A DNA stretch of 64,000 bases from Barnesiella propionica (GTDB lineage: Bacteria; Bacteroidota; Bacteroidia; Bacteroidales; Barnesiellaceae). Position 1 is the first letter of the stretch. Each line of letters begins with the position of its first letter. Position numbers and translations under genes: made by a program. The stretch lies in contig NZ_JAOQJK010000012.1 of the NCBI RefSeq assembly GCF_025567045.1, positions 1-64,000 of the forward strand, in the 5' to 3' direction. The notes beneath the pieces are model-generated. The model saw only the letters and a program-made list of their open reading frames with translations, did no database searches and was not told the origin of the DNA. Shown one piece after another: positions 8,950 through 18,596 of this stretch.

Positions 8950-9444
8950 ATGTACATGAAAGAATATGACATAATACTTGACGACCAGAAAACAATGTCT
9001 TTTCACATAACCGAATGTGAGGAGGGTAGTTGGACTGCAGATCCGGAGGATCAGGGAAAACTGGAAAATTATTTACTCACGATGTGGAATGATGCCCGTG
9101 CGGTTACTATAAAGTTGTATGATTCAAAAGCGATGGAATGTCACTATCTTTTATTATTACCCGATGGGAGTGAAATGAAGATGGAACACGATCCGGGTAA
9201 AGGATATATACTTACTCCGGTGAAGCCTGCCGGCAAAGGGCGTTTCTCTTATTTGCTGGCTTATAACTGCCGGCTCGTATATAAGGGGTATGAAGGTTAT
9301 GAAGAGTATGATGAGGAAGAATGTATGTTCGTTGGAGTGGTACGTGCCGGAACTGAGGTTCTTACTTATGGAGGGCGGACTCTTATGGCTGCTCACCGGG
9401 ATTTTGAAAGGGTAATAGAATCATACCTTTCCCGGAAAGATTGA
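8950..9444 (+). CDS. Hypothetical protein, last gene of polysaccharide operon
   Basis: A 164-residue acidic protein with no signal peptide or membrane segment and no family I can name. It has a Tyr/Glu-rich stretch (GYEGYEEYDEEE, residues 113-124) and mixed beta-type sequence. It begins five bases after the UpxY gene and ends 24 bases before a strong terminator, so it is the last cistron. A Met at 8956 is an equally good start. Being linked to UpxY, it could have a regulatory role like the UpxZ proteins that usually accompany UpxY, but I see no sequence similarity to support that. Confidence 0.7.
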   Translation: MYMKEYDIILDDQKTMSFHITECEEGSWTADPEDQGKLENYLLTMWNDARAVTIKLYDSKAMECHYLLLLPDGSEMKMEHDPGKGYILTPVKPAGKGRFSYLLAYNCRLVYKGYEGYEEYDEEECMFVGVVRAGTEVLTYGGRTLMAAHRDFERVIESYLSRKD

Positions 9445-9468
9445 GTGCCATATAAATTTTATAATTAA

Positions 9469-9505
9469 CGCTCCCGATATTCCAAAATATCGGGAGCGTT
9501 TTTAT
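9469..9505 (+). terminator. Intrinsic terminator of the polysaccharide operon
   Basis: A perfect 13-bp stem (9469-9481 with 9486-9498), four-base loop CCAA, then GTTTTTAT. It separates the plus-strand operon from the minus-strand gene that follows and can serve both. Confidence 0.93.
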
Positions 9506-9530
9506 TTAAAAAGTCTTTTCGGATTTCTAA

Positions 9531-10184
9531 TCAGAAATATATTTCACCGAAAAAGTCCGGACGGTGAAAATCAGGTTTTTCTGTTTCTATAGGCGACCAG
9601 CTCAAATAGTGAGGCAGGCTGGTTCCGTCGGCGCATTTATAGAAATTGGCATATAGTTTCTCCGGGAGATTATTGCCGTCGAGTCCTATCAGTTCGAAAG
9701 GAATCGCAACCAGCAAATTCCAGGCAAATAATCCTTCCATTTCCTGAAAGGGTTTATTTCCGGCAGAAGCGTATCTTTTTATACTTTTGAGACATTCCGG
9801 TGACAGATGTACTGCTGCATTTCTGTTTTCCCGTTTTCCTCCCAAAGCTGTGCCTATACAGTTGAATTCGAAATTATAATATTCTTTTTCTCCCGGTACT
9901 TGTACGAAAAACTCCACACAACTATCCTGCCATACCGGGTCATTATCTTTATAGTTTACAGCTCTCAAATAATTACCCCGCACAAAATAGTCGATGTACA
10001 AATATTTGTCTCCGCGGGCTATGTTGAATACGGTAATGGGCCGGTATGCAAATTTATCAGGCCAATTTATGCATTCTATACTCTGGCGCGTACTTTGTTC
10101 CTCCAGCTCGTCGCTTATACTTTCCATAGGCATCGTATCGAGATGAGGAATATAGGGGACGGATAATTTCTTTTTCATAGACAT
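9531..10184 (-). CDS. Carbohydrate-binding family 9-like (CBM9-like) protein
   Basis: A 217-residue protein with the beta-sandwich pattern of the CBM9-like/DOMON-like group common in Bacteroidales: YLYIDYFVRGNYLRA, VWQDSCVEFFVQVPGEKEYYNFEFN, FAWNLLVAIPFELIG and LYANFYKCADG. No signal peptide is visible, so the protein is probably cytoplasmic, unlike true xylan-binding CBM9 modules. Its ligand is unknown. It is convergent with the polysaccharide operon across the terminator. The second Met (10178) is an alternative start. Confidence 0.8.
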   Translation of the reverse strand: MSMKKKLSVPYIPHLDTMPMESISDELEEQSTRQSIECINWPDKFAYRPITVFNIARGDKYLYIDYFVRGNYLRAVNYKDNDPVWQDSCVEFFVQVPGEKEYYNFEFNCIGTALGGKRENRNAAVHLSPECLKSIKRYASAGNKPFQEMEGLFAWNLLVAIPFELIGLDGNNLPEKLYANFYKCADGTSLPHYLSWSPIETEKPDFHRPDFFGEIYF

Positions 10185-10244
10185 GTAATTAAATTATGAT
10201 AGTTTGTGAGGATTAGTGGGATTATGAAATGTATGATCGTCTTA

Positions 10245-10895
10245 TCAGTTGATATGTAAAAAGTAATCTTTTATACCCCAGATAAAACCGACGATAGACA
10301 TAATTATAATGATAATTCCTATACTTTTATTGATAAGCCATATACTACGCAAGTTGAAATGTCCTCTTACTTTATTGATAAAGTACGTAATTGTAAACCA
10401 CCATAGAATAGCCCCCAATATGATAGATATATAACCCAGGGCATGATGTACAGCCTGTGATTCCGGCAGGAAAAAGTTAAACCGGGCAAAAAGACCTATA
10501 TACAGGAATAATATAAGAGGATTAGAGAAAGTAAGCAGGAATGAAGTAATGAAATCCTGTGTGAATGTATTTTTAGAAGTTTGAGGTTTAGAGAGTTTCT
10601 TGGTCGGGTTTTGCCGGTAGATATAAAGACCGAACCCTACTAACACAAAACTTCCTAAAATTTGCAAAATATTCTGATTTGTAGATATAAAGTCTACGAC
10701 AAATGCCATTCCTACCCCCGAAAGAATCGCGTAAACGAGGTCGGAGAGAGCAGCACCCAAGCCGGTAACAAGGCCCGACCATCTGCCTTTGTTCAAGGTT
10801 CTCTGTATGCATAATATACCTACCGGACCCATTGGTGCAGAGACCAATACGCCTATTGCTACGCCGCGAATAATAGTATATATTGTGAGATCCAT
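10245..10895 (-). CDS. LysE/RhtB-family exporter
   Basis: A six-helix amino-acid exporter of the LysE superfamily, about 216 residues. It begins MDLTIYTIIRGVAIGVLVSAPMGPVGILCIQRTL, and the SAPMGPVGILC segment is the family signature. A longer frame opens at 10946, but a -7 box (TATCTTTG on the minus strand, 10944-10951) overlaps that start, so the ATG at 10895 must be the real one. The substrate, an amino acid or similar cation, cannot be inferred. Divergent from purL. Confidence 0.87.
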   Translation of the reverse strand: MDLTIYTIIRGVAIGVLVSAPMGPVGILCIQRTLNKGRWSGLVTGLGAALSDLVYAILSGVGMAFVVDFISTNQNILQILGSFVLVGFGLYIYRQNPTKKLSKPQTSKNTFTQDFITSFLLTFSNPLILFLYIGLFARFNFFLPESQAVHHALGYISIILGAILWWFTITYFINKVRGHFNLRSIWLINKSIGIIIIIMSIVGFIWGIKDYFLHIN

Positions 10896-10943
10896 CTTGT
10901 TTTTATGTTTCTTTTCTTCCGGCAATTTTATTGCACAGGTGTG

Positions 10944-10951
10944 CAAAGATA
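10944..10951 (-). promoter_or_regulatory. Bacteroidales -7 box for the LysE-type gene
   Basis: TATCTTTG on the minus strand, a full match to TAnnTTTG, placing transcription start about 40 bases before the chosen ATG. It rules out the upstream in-frame start. Confidence 0.7.
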
Positions 10952-10995
10952 AGGAGAATTTTCTGCAAAATCCAGTATTGTTTTATTGAAATTAA

Positions 10996-11027
10996 TTTGA
11001 AGAGATATAGCTTTTTGATTAATTTTG
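10996..11027 (+). promoter_or_regulatory. Promoter of purL
   Basis: TTTG at 10996-10999 and TAATTTTG at 11020-11027, separated by 20 bases, fit the Bacteroidales -33/-7 promoter. The leader to the ATG at 11145 is about 110 bases, long enough for control, but no purine riboswitch motif is recognisable in it. Confidence 0.75.
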
Positions 11028-11144
11028 CACGAAGAATCATAGCCGCATGTTGAGTATGATTTTATTGTCGATTTCTTTGCGGAAATTTTCGTGACAGATA
11101 TAAAGTAGAGTGCTACTACCTGATAACATAAAAAATATACATAC

Positions 11145-14100
11145 ATGGTCCTTTTTTTTAGAACAGATGACTCTGTCATCGTTGTAGAAGCCAATCACCA
11201 GTTTTCTCCCGAAGAAACCCGAAAGTTGTGTTGGCTGTTTGGCAATGCCGCTGCTTTAACCGATGATTCCCTCCCGGGATGGTTTGTCGGTCCCCGTAAA
11301 GAGATGATTACTCCCTGGAGTACAAATGCCGTAGAGATAACTCAGAATATGGGACTTTCCGGCATTTCTCGTATAGAAGAGTTTTTTCCCGTCGGGAGCG
11401 ATGAGGCAGAATACGACAAGATGTTGCAGCGTCTTTATAAAGGACTGGACAGCCGTGTGTTCGAGATAAGCAAGCACCCCGATCCTATTGTACATATCGA
11501 TGACATTGACTTGTATAACCGGCAGGAAGGGCTGGCACTCAGTGACGAAGAGGTGGAATATCTCAACGGGCTCAGTAAGAAAATAGGACGTAAACTCACC
11601 GATAGTGAAGTATTCGGTTTTTCACAAGTTAATTCTGAACATTGCCGTCATAAAATTTTTAACGGTTTGTTCATCATTGATGGAAAAGAGAAAGAAAACT
11701 CTCTTTTTAAGCTTATCAAGAAGACGTCGGAATATAACCCCAACCGTTTAGTTTCGGCCTATAAAGACAATGTCGCTTTCAATGAAGGACCTGTTGTGGA
11801 ACAATTTGCTCCGGCTTCTTCCGATAAGCCCGATTTTTTTGAAATAAAAGATATAAAGACGGTTATTTCATTAAAAGCCGAAACACATAATTTCCCTACG
11901 ACCGTAGAACCTTTTAATGGTGCGGCGACAGGTACCGGAGGGGAGATACGCGACCGTTTGGGAGGAGGAAAAGCAAGCCTTCCTATTGCAGGTACAGCCG
12001 TTTATATGACCTCATATCCCCGTAGTGAAGAAGGACGGGAATGGGAAGAAAATGCCATGCCTGAACGTCCGTGGTTATACCAGACTCCTGAAGAAATATT
12101 GGTAAAAGCCTCCAACGGAGCGTCCGATTTCGGAAACAAATTCGGCCAGCCTCTTATTTGCGGGTCGTTGCTGACATTCGAACATGCCGAGAATAATAAG
12201 CAATACGCTTATGATAAAGTAATTATGCTAGCCGGAGGAGTCGGTTTCGGAACGATGAGGGATGCTCTTAAAGGGACACCAGAGCCCGGAGAAAAAGTCG
12301 TAGTCATGGGCGGTGATAATTATCGTATCGGAATGGGAGGAGGCGCTGTATCTTCAGTGGAAACCGGAGTATATGCCAATGCTATTGAGCTGAATGCCGT
12401 GCAGCGGGCCAATCCCGAAATGCAGAAACGGGTGTCGAATGTTATCCGTGCGCTGGCCGAAGCTGAAGAAAATCCTATTGTCTCTATTCACGACCACGGA
12501 GCCGGAGGACATCTTAACGCCCTCTCCGAGTTGGTTGAAGAAACAGGAGGCCGTATAGATATGGATAAGTTGCCTGTAGGCGATCCGACTTTATCCGCGA
12601 AAGAAATAGTGGGTAATGAATCCCAGGAACGTATGGGAATGGTTATCCGTGAAAAAGATATAGAGGAAGTACGGCGTATTGCCGACCGTGAGAGGGCTCC
12701 TTTCTACGTGGTGGGGGAGACGACGGACGATCATAGGTTCGTATTTGAACAGGCTGATGGAATAAAACCGATAGATCTTGCAATGGAAGATATGTTCGGA
12801 AAAGCTCCCCGTACGGTTATGAGTGACCGGACTATAGAAGAAAATTACCGGGATGTGAATTATGACCCGGCGCATCTTGACGAATATGTAGAACAGGTTC
12901 TTCAGCTCGAAGCCGTTGCCTGCAAAGATTGGCTGACCAATAAGGTAGACCGTTCCGTTACCGGAAAGATAGCCCGCCAGCAATGCCAGGGTGAGATACA
13001 GTTGCCCTTGAGCGATTGTGGTGTAGTAGCCTTGGATTATCAGGGTAAAGCCGGTATCGCGACATCTATCGGTCATGCGCCGCAGGCAGCGATGATCGAT
13101 CCTGCAGCCGGTTCTGTATTGGCCGTGGCGGAAGCTCTTACCAATATAGTATGGGCTCCACTGGCCCAAGGATTGGACAGTGTATCACTGAGTGCTAACT
13201 GGATGTGGCCATGTAAGAACGAAGGAGAAGATGCCCGTTTATATACCGCTGTGGAAGCTTGCAGCGACTTTGCCTGTTCCTTAGGTATTAATATACCGAC
13301 TGGAAAGGACAGCCTTTCCATGACGCAGAAATATGGCCAGGAAAAAGTATTTGCTCCCGGTACGGTGATTATTTCTGCCGGAGCCGAGGTCTCCGATGTT
13401 AAGAAAGTAGTTTCCCCTGTATTGCAGCCTGTTCGTAACAGTGCAGTTTACTATATCGATTTTTCTTTCGATAGTTTTAAACTGGGAGGTTCGGCTTTTG
13501 CGCAGTCTCTGAATAAAATAGGATCCGAAGCTCCTACGGTGCGTGATGTCGAATATTTTGCAACCGCTTTTAATACGGTTCAGACGTTAGTGGAAAAAGG
13601 TCTGATTCTTGCCGGACACGATATCTCTGCAGGTGGAATGATAACGGCTCTGTTGGAAATGTGTTTCGCCAATGTGGAAGGTGGTTTGGAGATTAATTTA
13701 GACAAATTGCCCGAAAAAGATCTGGTGAAGATATTATTCAGTGAGAATCCCGGTATTTTGATCCAGGTCGAAAATAAGAGTGAAGTGGAGAAAATATTAT
13801 CCGATGCCGGAATAGGATTTCTTCGTATCGGCCGTCCTTGTGACGAACGTCATATTCTTATAAATAAAGATGGTTCTGAATACCAGTTCTTTATAGACCA
13901 TTTGAGAGATGTATGGTTTGAATCCTCTTATTTGCTGGATCGCAAACAGAGTGGAGAAGAAGCAGCGAAGGCAAGGTTCCTTAATTATAAAGAACAACCT
14001 ATCCGGCTGCATTTCAATTCTTCGTTTACCGGAAAATTGTCAGACCTCAAAATATCGGCATACCGTCGTGGACGGTCAGGAATAAAGGCCGCTATTATCC

Positions 14101-14837
14101 GGGAGAAAGGAGTGAATGGCGACCGCGAAATGGCATATGCCCTATTCTTGGCCGGTTTTGATGTAAAAGACGTTCATATGACCGATTTGATCAGTGGCCG
14201 TGAGACATTGGAAGATGTAAATATGATTGTTTATTGCGGGGGATTCTCTAATTCAGATGTTCTCGGCTCGGCAAAAGGATGGGCCGGCGGTTTCCTTTGG
14301 AATGAAAAGGCCAAAGCTGCATTAGATAAATTTTATGCCCGGGAAGATACGCTTAGCTTGGGAATCTGTAACGGTTGCCAGTTAATGGTGGAATTGGGAT
14401 TATTAACTCCCGGCCATGAAGAAAAGCCTAAAATGTTACATAACGATTCCCATAAATTTGAAAGCCAGTTCCTGGGACTGACTATTCCTGAAAATAATTC
14501 TGTCATGTTCGGTTCGCTCTCAGGTAGTAAACTGGGAATATGGGTCGCTCATGGAGAAGGAAAATTTTCCCTCCCGTATTCGAAAGAACATTATAACGTT
14601 ATCGCTCAATATTCATATGACGCTTACCCGGCTAATCCTAACGGTTCGCCTTACGCAATAGCAGGCATTGCTTCGGAAGACGGTCGTCATTTGGCGATGA
14701 TGCCTCACCTGGAAAGGGCTATATTCCCATGGCAATGGGCATATTATCCGGCCGAAAGAAAAGGACTGGACGAAGTTACCCCCTGGATAGAGGCATTTGT
14801 AAATGCCCGCAAGTGGGTGGAGAAACATCGTAAATAA
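11145..14837 (+). CDS. purL: Phosphoribosylformylglycinamidine synthase (single-chain PurL)
   Basis: Catalyses the fourth step of purine synthesis: FGAR, glutamine and ATP give FGAM. At 1230 residues it is the large fused form. An N-terminal PurS-like region is followed by the linker with VNSEHCRHKIFNG, two synthase halves (KAETHNFPTTVEPFNGAATGTGGEIRD; HDHGAGGHLNALSE; GHDISAGGMITALLE) and a C-terminal glutamine amidotransferase with the nucleophile Cys in LGICNGCQL (about residue 1075) and His/Glu further on. All motifs are intact. It is followed by a terminator, then a purF-like gene, consistent with a purine pair. Confidence 0.97.
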   Translation: MVLFFRTDDSVIVVEANHQFSPEETRKLCWLFGNAAALTDDSLPGWFVGPRKEMITPWSTNAVEITQNMGLSGISRIEEFFPVGSDEAEYDKMLQRLYKGLDSRVFEISKHPDPIVHIDDIDLYNRQEGLALSDEEVEYLNGLSKKIGRKLTDSEVFGFSQVNSEHCRHKIFNGLFIIDGKEKENSLFKLIKKTSEYNPNRLVSAYKDNVAFNEGPVVEQFAPASSDKPDFFEIKDIKTVISLKAETHNFPTTVEPFNGAATGTGGEIRDRLGGGKASLPIAGTAVYMTSYPRSEEGREWEENAMPERPWLYQTPEEILVKASNGASDFGNKFGQPLICGSLLTFEHAENNKQYAYDKVIMLAGGVGFGTMRDALKGTPEPGEKVVVMGGDNYRIGMGGGAVSSVETGVYANAIELNAVQRANPEMQKRVSNVIRALAEAEENPIVSIHDHGAGGHLNALSELVEETGGRIDMDKLPVGDPTLSAKEIVGNESQERMGMVIREKDIEEVRRIADRERAPFYVVGETTDDHRFVFEQADGIKPIDLAMEDMFGKAPRTVMSDRTIEENYRDVNYDPAHLDEYVEQVLQLEAVACKDWLTNKVDRSVTGKIARQQCQGEIQLPLSDCGVVALDYQGKAGIATSIGHAPQAAMIDPAAGSVLAVAEALTNIVWAPLAQGLDSVSLSANWMWPCKNEGEDARLYTAVEACSDFACSLGINIPTGKDSLSMTQKYGQEKVFAPGTVIISAGAEVSDVKKVVSPVLQPVRNSAVYYIDFSFDSFKLGGSAFAQSLNKIGSEAPTVRDVEYFATAFNTVQTLVEKGLILAGHDISAGGMITALLEMCFANVEGGLEINLDKLPEKDLVKILFSENPGILIQVENKSEVEKILSDAGIGFLRIGRPCDERHILINKDGSEYQFFIDHLRDVWFESSYLLDRKQSGEEAAKARFLNYKEQPIRLHFNSSFTGKLSDLKISAYRRGRSGIKAAIIREKGVNGDREMAYALFLAGFDVKDVHMTDLISGRETLEDVNMIVYCGGFSNSDVLGSAKGWAGGFLWNEKAKAALDKFYAREDTLSLGICNGCQLMVELGLLTPGHEEKPKMLHNDSHKFESQFLGLTIPENNSVMFGSLSGSKLGIWVAHGEGKFSLPYSKEHYNVIAQYSYDAYPANPNGSPYAIAGIASEDGRHLAMMPHLERAIFPWQWAYYPAERKGLDEVTPWIEAFVNARKWVEKHRK

Positions 14838-14853
14838 CGGAATATAATATATG

Positions 14854-14894
14854 TGGCTGTTTTCTTATAAAGAGACAGCCACGTATCTTTTTAT
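14854..14894 (+). terminator. Terminator after purL
   Basis: GTGGCTGT (14854-14861) pairs with ACAGCCAC (14876-14883), with further pairing inside, and is followed by GTATCTTTTTAT. It suggests the purF-like gene downstream has its own transcript or depends on read-through. Confidence 0.75.
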
Positions 14895-14955
14895 AAATAT
14901 GGGGGAGATATGCCCTAATTAAAATAATAAATCAGAATAAAGAAATATAACTGCG

Positions 14956-16359
14956 ATGGGTGGTTTTTTTGGAGCAATAAAAAAAGAAAGTTGTGTAGCC
15001 GATCTTTTTTACGGAGTAGACTATAATTCCCATATGGGGACGAAACGTGCCGGTATGGTTACATACAATGAAGCGAAATTCGTGCGTTCGATACATAATA
15101 TAGAGAATTCTTATTTCCGTACCAAATTCGAAGAAGAACTGCCTGCTTTTTGTGGAAATTCAGGTATAGGAATAATCAGCGACACCGATGCTCAACCTAT
15201 TATCGTTAATTGTCATTTGGGAAAATTTGCTATCGTATCCGTAGCCAGGATAAATAATCAAAAAGAGTTGGAACAGGAATTACTGGATGCCGGGCATCAT
15301 TTAAGCGAACATAGCAATGGCTTGTCTAATACCAGTGAACTCATGTCTTTGCTGATATGTGAAGGAAAAGATTATGTGGAAGGAATAGAAAATGTGTATA
15401 AACGCATTAAAGGTTCCTGTTCTATGTTGCTGTTGACTGCCGAGGGAATTATTGCGGCCCGGGACAAGTATGGACGTACACCGATCCTGATAGGGAAGGG
15501 GGCGAACGGATATGCCGTTTCTTCTGAATCATGTGCATTTCCTAATTTGGGATATGAAACCGAATATAATATAGGCCCCGGAGAGATCGTCCTGATCACT
15601 TCCGACGGATATTCCCAACTCCGGAAGCCGGGTAAACAAATGCAGGTATGTTCGTTCCTATGGGTATATTACGGATATCCGGTCTGTGAATATGAAGGAA
15701 GGAATGTAGATCAAATGAGAAATACCTGCGGCCTGGAAATGGGTAAAGATGATGATATCGAAGCCGATTTCGTATCCGGCATACCCGATTCGGGAGTGGG
15801 TATGGCACTGGGATATGCGACAGGAAAGCAAATACCCTACCGCAGGGGTATAGTTAAATATACACCCACATGGCCGCGTAGTTTTACACCTCCTACCCAA
15901 AGCCTTCGTGAGCTGGTCGCCAAAATGAAATTGATACCGAATAAAGATATACTGAACGGAAAACGGGCTGTGTTCTGTGACGACTCTATCGTGAGAGGTA
16001 CACAGTTGAGAGATAATGTCAGTGATCTGTACAGGTATGGGGCTAAAGAGGTTCATATCCGTATCAGTTGTCCGCCGCTCATCTATCCCTGTAAGTTTAC
16101 CAATTTTACCGCATCTAAAAGCGATATGGAGCTGATAACCCGTCGAACGATCCATAAGTTGGAGGGAGACCATGAAAAGAATCTGTGTTCTTATGCCGAG
16201 ACAGGTTCTCCCTGTTATTGCCGGATGGTAGAAGAGATACGCAAGCAAATAGGAGTAGACAGCCTTAAGTTCAATTCTTTGGAGACACTTGTCAAAGCTA
16301 TCGGTTTACCGAAAGAATCTGTTTGTACACATTGTTTTGACGGGAGCAGTTATGAATGA
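14956..16359 (+). CDS. Amidophosphoribosyltransferase (PurF)-like protein lacking the N-terminal Cys
   Basis: A 467-residue protein with the PurF two-domain layout: an N-terminal Ntn-type glutaminase region and a C-terminal phosphoribosyltransferase region with the PRPP loop VFCDDSIVRGTQLRDN (about residues 337-352) and IPDSGVGMALGYA. Canonical PurF begins MCG, with Cys2 becoming the glutaminase nucleophile. Here the start is MGGFFGAIKKESC, and the DNA at 14956 leaves no doubt about that Gly. The first Cys is at residue 13. From memory, the MGGFFG start recurs in Bacteroidales beside a longer Cys-containing PurF, so this may be a paralog that uses ammonia or has a regulatory role. That is inference. 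Confidence 0.85.
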   Translation: MGGFFGAIKKESCVADLFYGVDYNSHMGTKRAGMVTYNEAKFVRSIHNIENSYFRTKFEEELPAFCGNSGIGIISDTDAQPIIVNCHLGKFAIVSVARINNQKELEQELLDAGHHLSEHSNGLSNTSELMSLLICEGKDYVEGIENVYKRIKGSCSMLLLTAEGIIAARDKYGRTPILIGKGANGYAVSSESCAFPNLGYETEYNIGPGEIVLITSDGYSQLRKPGKQMQVCSFLWVYYGYPVCEYEGRNVDQMRNTCGLEMGKDDDIEADFVSGIPDSGVGMALGYATGKQIPYRRGIVKYTPTWPRSFTPPTQSLRELVAKMKLIPNKDILNGKRAVFCDDSIVRGTQLRDNVSDLYRYGAKEVHIRISCPPLIYPCKFTNFTASKSDMELITRRTIHKLEGDHEKNLCSYAETGSPCYCRMVEEIRKQIGVDSLKFNSLETLVKAIGLPKESVCTHCFDGSSYE

Positions 16360-16381
16360 TTTGTTGAAAATAATGAATGAG

Positions 16382-16420
16382 GGAACTCGTTTTTGTTAGT
16401 ATTAGACAAAAACGGGTTCC
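16382..16420 (+). terminator. Hairpin after the purF-like gene
   Basis: Two 15-base arms (16382-16396 and 16406-16420) pair with one mismatch around a nine-base loop. No T-run follows, so termination is possible but weak. Confidence 0.45.
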
Positions 16421-16543
16421 TATGTATATAGATATAAAAATAGATGATTCATACTTTCTGCTTCATTGTGTAAAATAGCCGGACATATTGATATTTAAAT
16501 GATTATAACAGTGCTTGTCCTGTAACATTTTCGTAAAAAACAG

Positions 16544-16573
16544 TTGGCAAAAAGAATCATTTGTGTAACTTTG
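16544..16573 (+). promoter_or_regulatory. Promoter of etfBA
   Basis: TAACTTTG (16566-16573) is a full -7 match. A TTGG at 16544-16547, 18 bases upstream, can serve as the -33 element. The leader is about 55 bases. Confidence 0.65.
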
Positions 16574-16634
16574 CAAGCTACTGAATGAGTATAATTAAAA
16601 CAAGAATACATTAATCTTACATCTTTAAAAAATT

Positions 16635-17507
16635 ATGAGTTTGAAAATCGTCGTGCTGGCAAAACAAGTGCCGGATACAAGAAACGTTGGAAAAGATGCG
16701 ATGAAAGAAGATGGAACGATCAATCGTGCCGCTTTACCTGCAATTTTCAACCCCGAGGATCTCAATGCCCTGGAGCAGGCTCTTCAGCTGAAAGAGCAGC
16801 ACCCGGGTTCTACTGTAACATTGCTCACAATGGGACCTCCTCGTGCTGCTGAAATTATTCGTGAAGGCCTGTTCCGCGGTGCCGACGGAGGTGTCGTACT
16901 TACCGACAGAGCTTTTGCTGGAGCCGATACGCTGGCAACCTCTTATGCCTTGGCAAGTGCTATCCGTAAAATAGGAGAATACGATATTATTCTGGGAGGA
17001 CGGCAGGCCATCGATGGCGATACGGCACAGGTAGGTCCGCAGGTAGCGGAAAAACTGAACCTTTCTCAGGTTACATATGCCGAAAAAATATTAAAAGTGG
17101 AGAACGGGAAAGCAACCGTTAAACGCCGTTTGGAAAGAGGGGTGGAAACCGTAGTGGCCCCATTGCCTCTGGTAATTACCGTAAATGGTTCGGCAGATGA
17201 ATGTCGCCCGCGTAATGCGAAATTAGTTCAGCGTTACAAATATGCAAAGACTCCGAGTGAAAAGGCAGCATTGGAACCCGATGCACAGAAGATATATGAA
17301 GAACGCCCGGCTCTTAATCTTTATGAGTGGAGTGTTGCCGATGTAAATGCCGATCTTAGCCAGGTCGGGTTGGCCGGTTCTCCCACAAAAGTAAAGCATG
17401 TTGAGAATGTTGTTTTTCAGGCTAAGGAAAGTAAGCAGCTTACGAGCAACGACAACGAAATAGAAGAGCTCGTGAAAGAATTGATTGTGAACCATACTAT
17501 CGGATGA
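16635..17507 (+). CDS. etfB: Electron transfer flavoprotein beta subunit
   Basis: The beta chain of the ETF heterodimer, 290 residues. The start MSLKIVVLAKQVPDT, the ETF beta signature region VENGKATVKRRLERGVETV and the later TVNGSADECRPRN are characteristic. It carries AMP (or FAD in bifurcating forms) at the subunit interface. Together with etfA (37 bases downstream) and the acyl-CoA dehydrogenase that follows, it would pass electrons to or from acyl-CoA. In anaerobic Porphyromonas-like relatives such a trio is tied to butyryl-CoA/crotonyl-CoA chemistry. Confidence 0.95.
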   Translation: MSLKIVVLAKQVPDTRNVGKDAMKEDGTINRAALPAIFNPEDLNALEQALQLKEQHPGSTVTLLTMGPPRAAEIIREGLFRGADGGVVLTDRAFAGADTLATSYALASAIRKIGEYDIILGGRQAIDGDTAQVGPQVAEKLNLSQVTYAEKILKVENGKATVKRRLERGVETVVAPLPLVITVNGSADECRPRNAKLVQRYKYAKTPSEKAALEPDAQKIYEERPALNLYEWSVADVNADLSQVGLAGSPTKVKHVENVVFQAKESKQLTSNDNEIEELVKELIVNHTIG

Positions 17508-17544
17508 TGCCGTAACTTTTTAACTTTGACAAAAAACACAAATC

Positions 17545-18564
17545 ATGAATAATCTGATTGTATATTGCGAAATAGAAGACGGCATGATAGCCGATGTGAG
17601 TCTGGAATTACTCACCAAGGGACGTAGTTTGGCGACCCAACTTAACTGTAAACTGGAAGCTTTGGTCATAGGAAGTAAACTGGAGGGTGTAGAAAAGCAG
17701 ATATTTCCATACGGTGCCGATACGGTATATTTAATGGACGATACCCGTTTATATCCTTATACCTCAACCCCTCATACTTCGGCTGTAGTCAATCTCTTTA
17801 AAGAAATTGAACCGCAGGTGTGCCTGATGGGTGCGACGAGTATAGGCCGTGATTTAGGCCCGCGGGTTTCATCGGCATTACATAGCGGTCTTACAGCCGA
17901 CTGTACTTCATTGGAGATAGGTCCTCATGAAGACAAAAAAGCGAATAAAACATATGAAAATCTTTTATACCAGATACGTCCCGCCTTTGGAGGCAATATC
18001 GTGGCTACGATCGTGAATCCGGAATGTCGTCCCCAGATGGCTACCGTTCGGGAAGGTGTAATGAAGAAGGAAGTATATGATGCTGATTACAAGGGTGAAG
18101 TAGTAAAACTCGATCCGAAAAAATATGTATCGGATGCCGATTTCGTAGTGGAAGTGATCGACCGTCAGATGGAAAAATCGAAAGCGAACGTAAAAGGCGC
18201 TTCTATTATTGTAGCCGGAGGTTATGGTATGGGTTCGAAAGAAAGTTTCGATATGTTGCATGAGCTGGCCGCTACATTGGGCGGAGAAGTAGGAGCTTCA
18301 CGTGCTGCTGTAGATGCCGGGTTCTGTGACCATGACCGTCAGATCGGCCAGACCGGTGTAACCGTACGCCCGAAATTGTATATCGCTTGTGGTATATCGG
18401 GACAGATACAGCATATAGCCGGAATGCAGGATAGTTCTATTATCATCTCGATAAACAGTGATCCTAACGCACCTATCAATACGATAGCCGATTATGTGAT
18501 TACCGGTGCGGTCGAAGAAGTTGTTCCCAAACTGATTAAATATTACAAGAAGAATTCCAAATAA
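17545..18564 (+). CDS. etfA: Electron transfer flavoprotein alpha subunit
   Basis: The FAD-carrying subunit, 339 residues. The C-terminal domain has the FAD signature: GYGMGSKESFDML, GASRAAVDAGF, QIGQTGVTVRPKLYIACGISG and SIIISINSDPNAPI. It sits 37 bases after etfB in the same operon. The acyl-CoA dehydrogenase 215 bases downstream is the likely electron partner. Whether this ETF is of the bifurcating type would need the AMP-site residues of EtfB and the partner to be checked. Confidence 0.96.
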   Translation: MNNLIVYCEIEDGMIADVSLELLTKGRSLATQLNCKLEALVIGSKLEGVEKQIFPYGADTVYLMDDTRLYPYTSTPHTSAVVNLFKEIEPQVCLMGATSIGRDLGPRVSSALHSGLTADCTSLEIGPHEDKKANKTYENLLYQIRPAFGGNIVATIVNPECRPQMATVREGVMKKEVYDADYKGEVVKLDPKKYVSDADFVVEVIDRQMEKSKANVKGASIIVAGGYGMGSKESFDMLHELAATLGGEVGASRAAVDAGFCDHDRQIGQTGVTVRPKLYIACGISGQIQHIAGMQDSSIIISINSDPNAPINTIADYVITGAVEEVVPKLIKYYKKNSK

Positions 18565-18596
18565 AGAGAAATATTCTTTGCTGAACCCGATGTGTT

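Noticed and set aside
12591..13169. A 192-codon minus frame inside purL
   Set aside because: It is a shadow of a strongly conserved coding frame.
15658..16248. A 196-codon minus frame inside the PurF-like gene
   Set aside because: Shadow frame of a recognised protein on the other strand.
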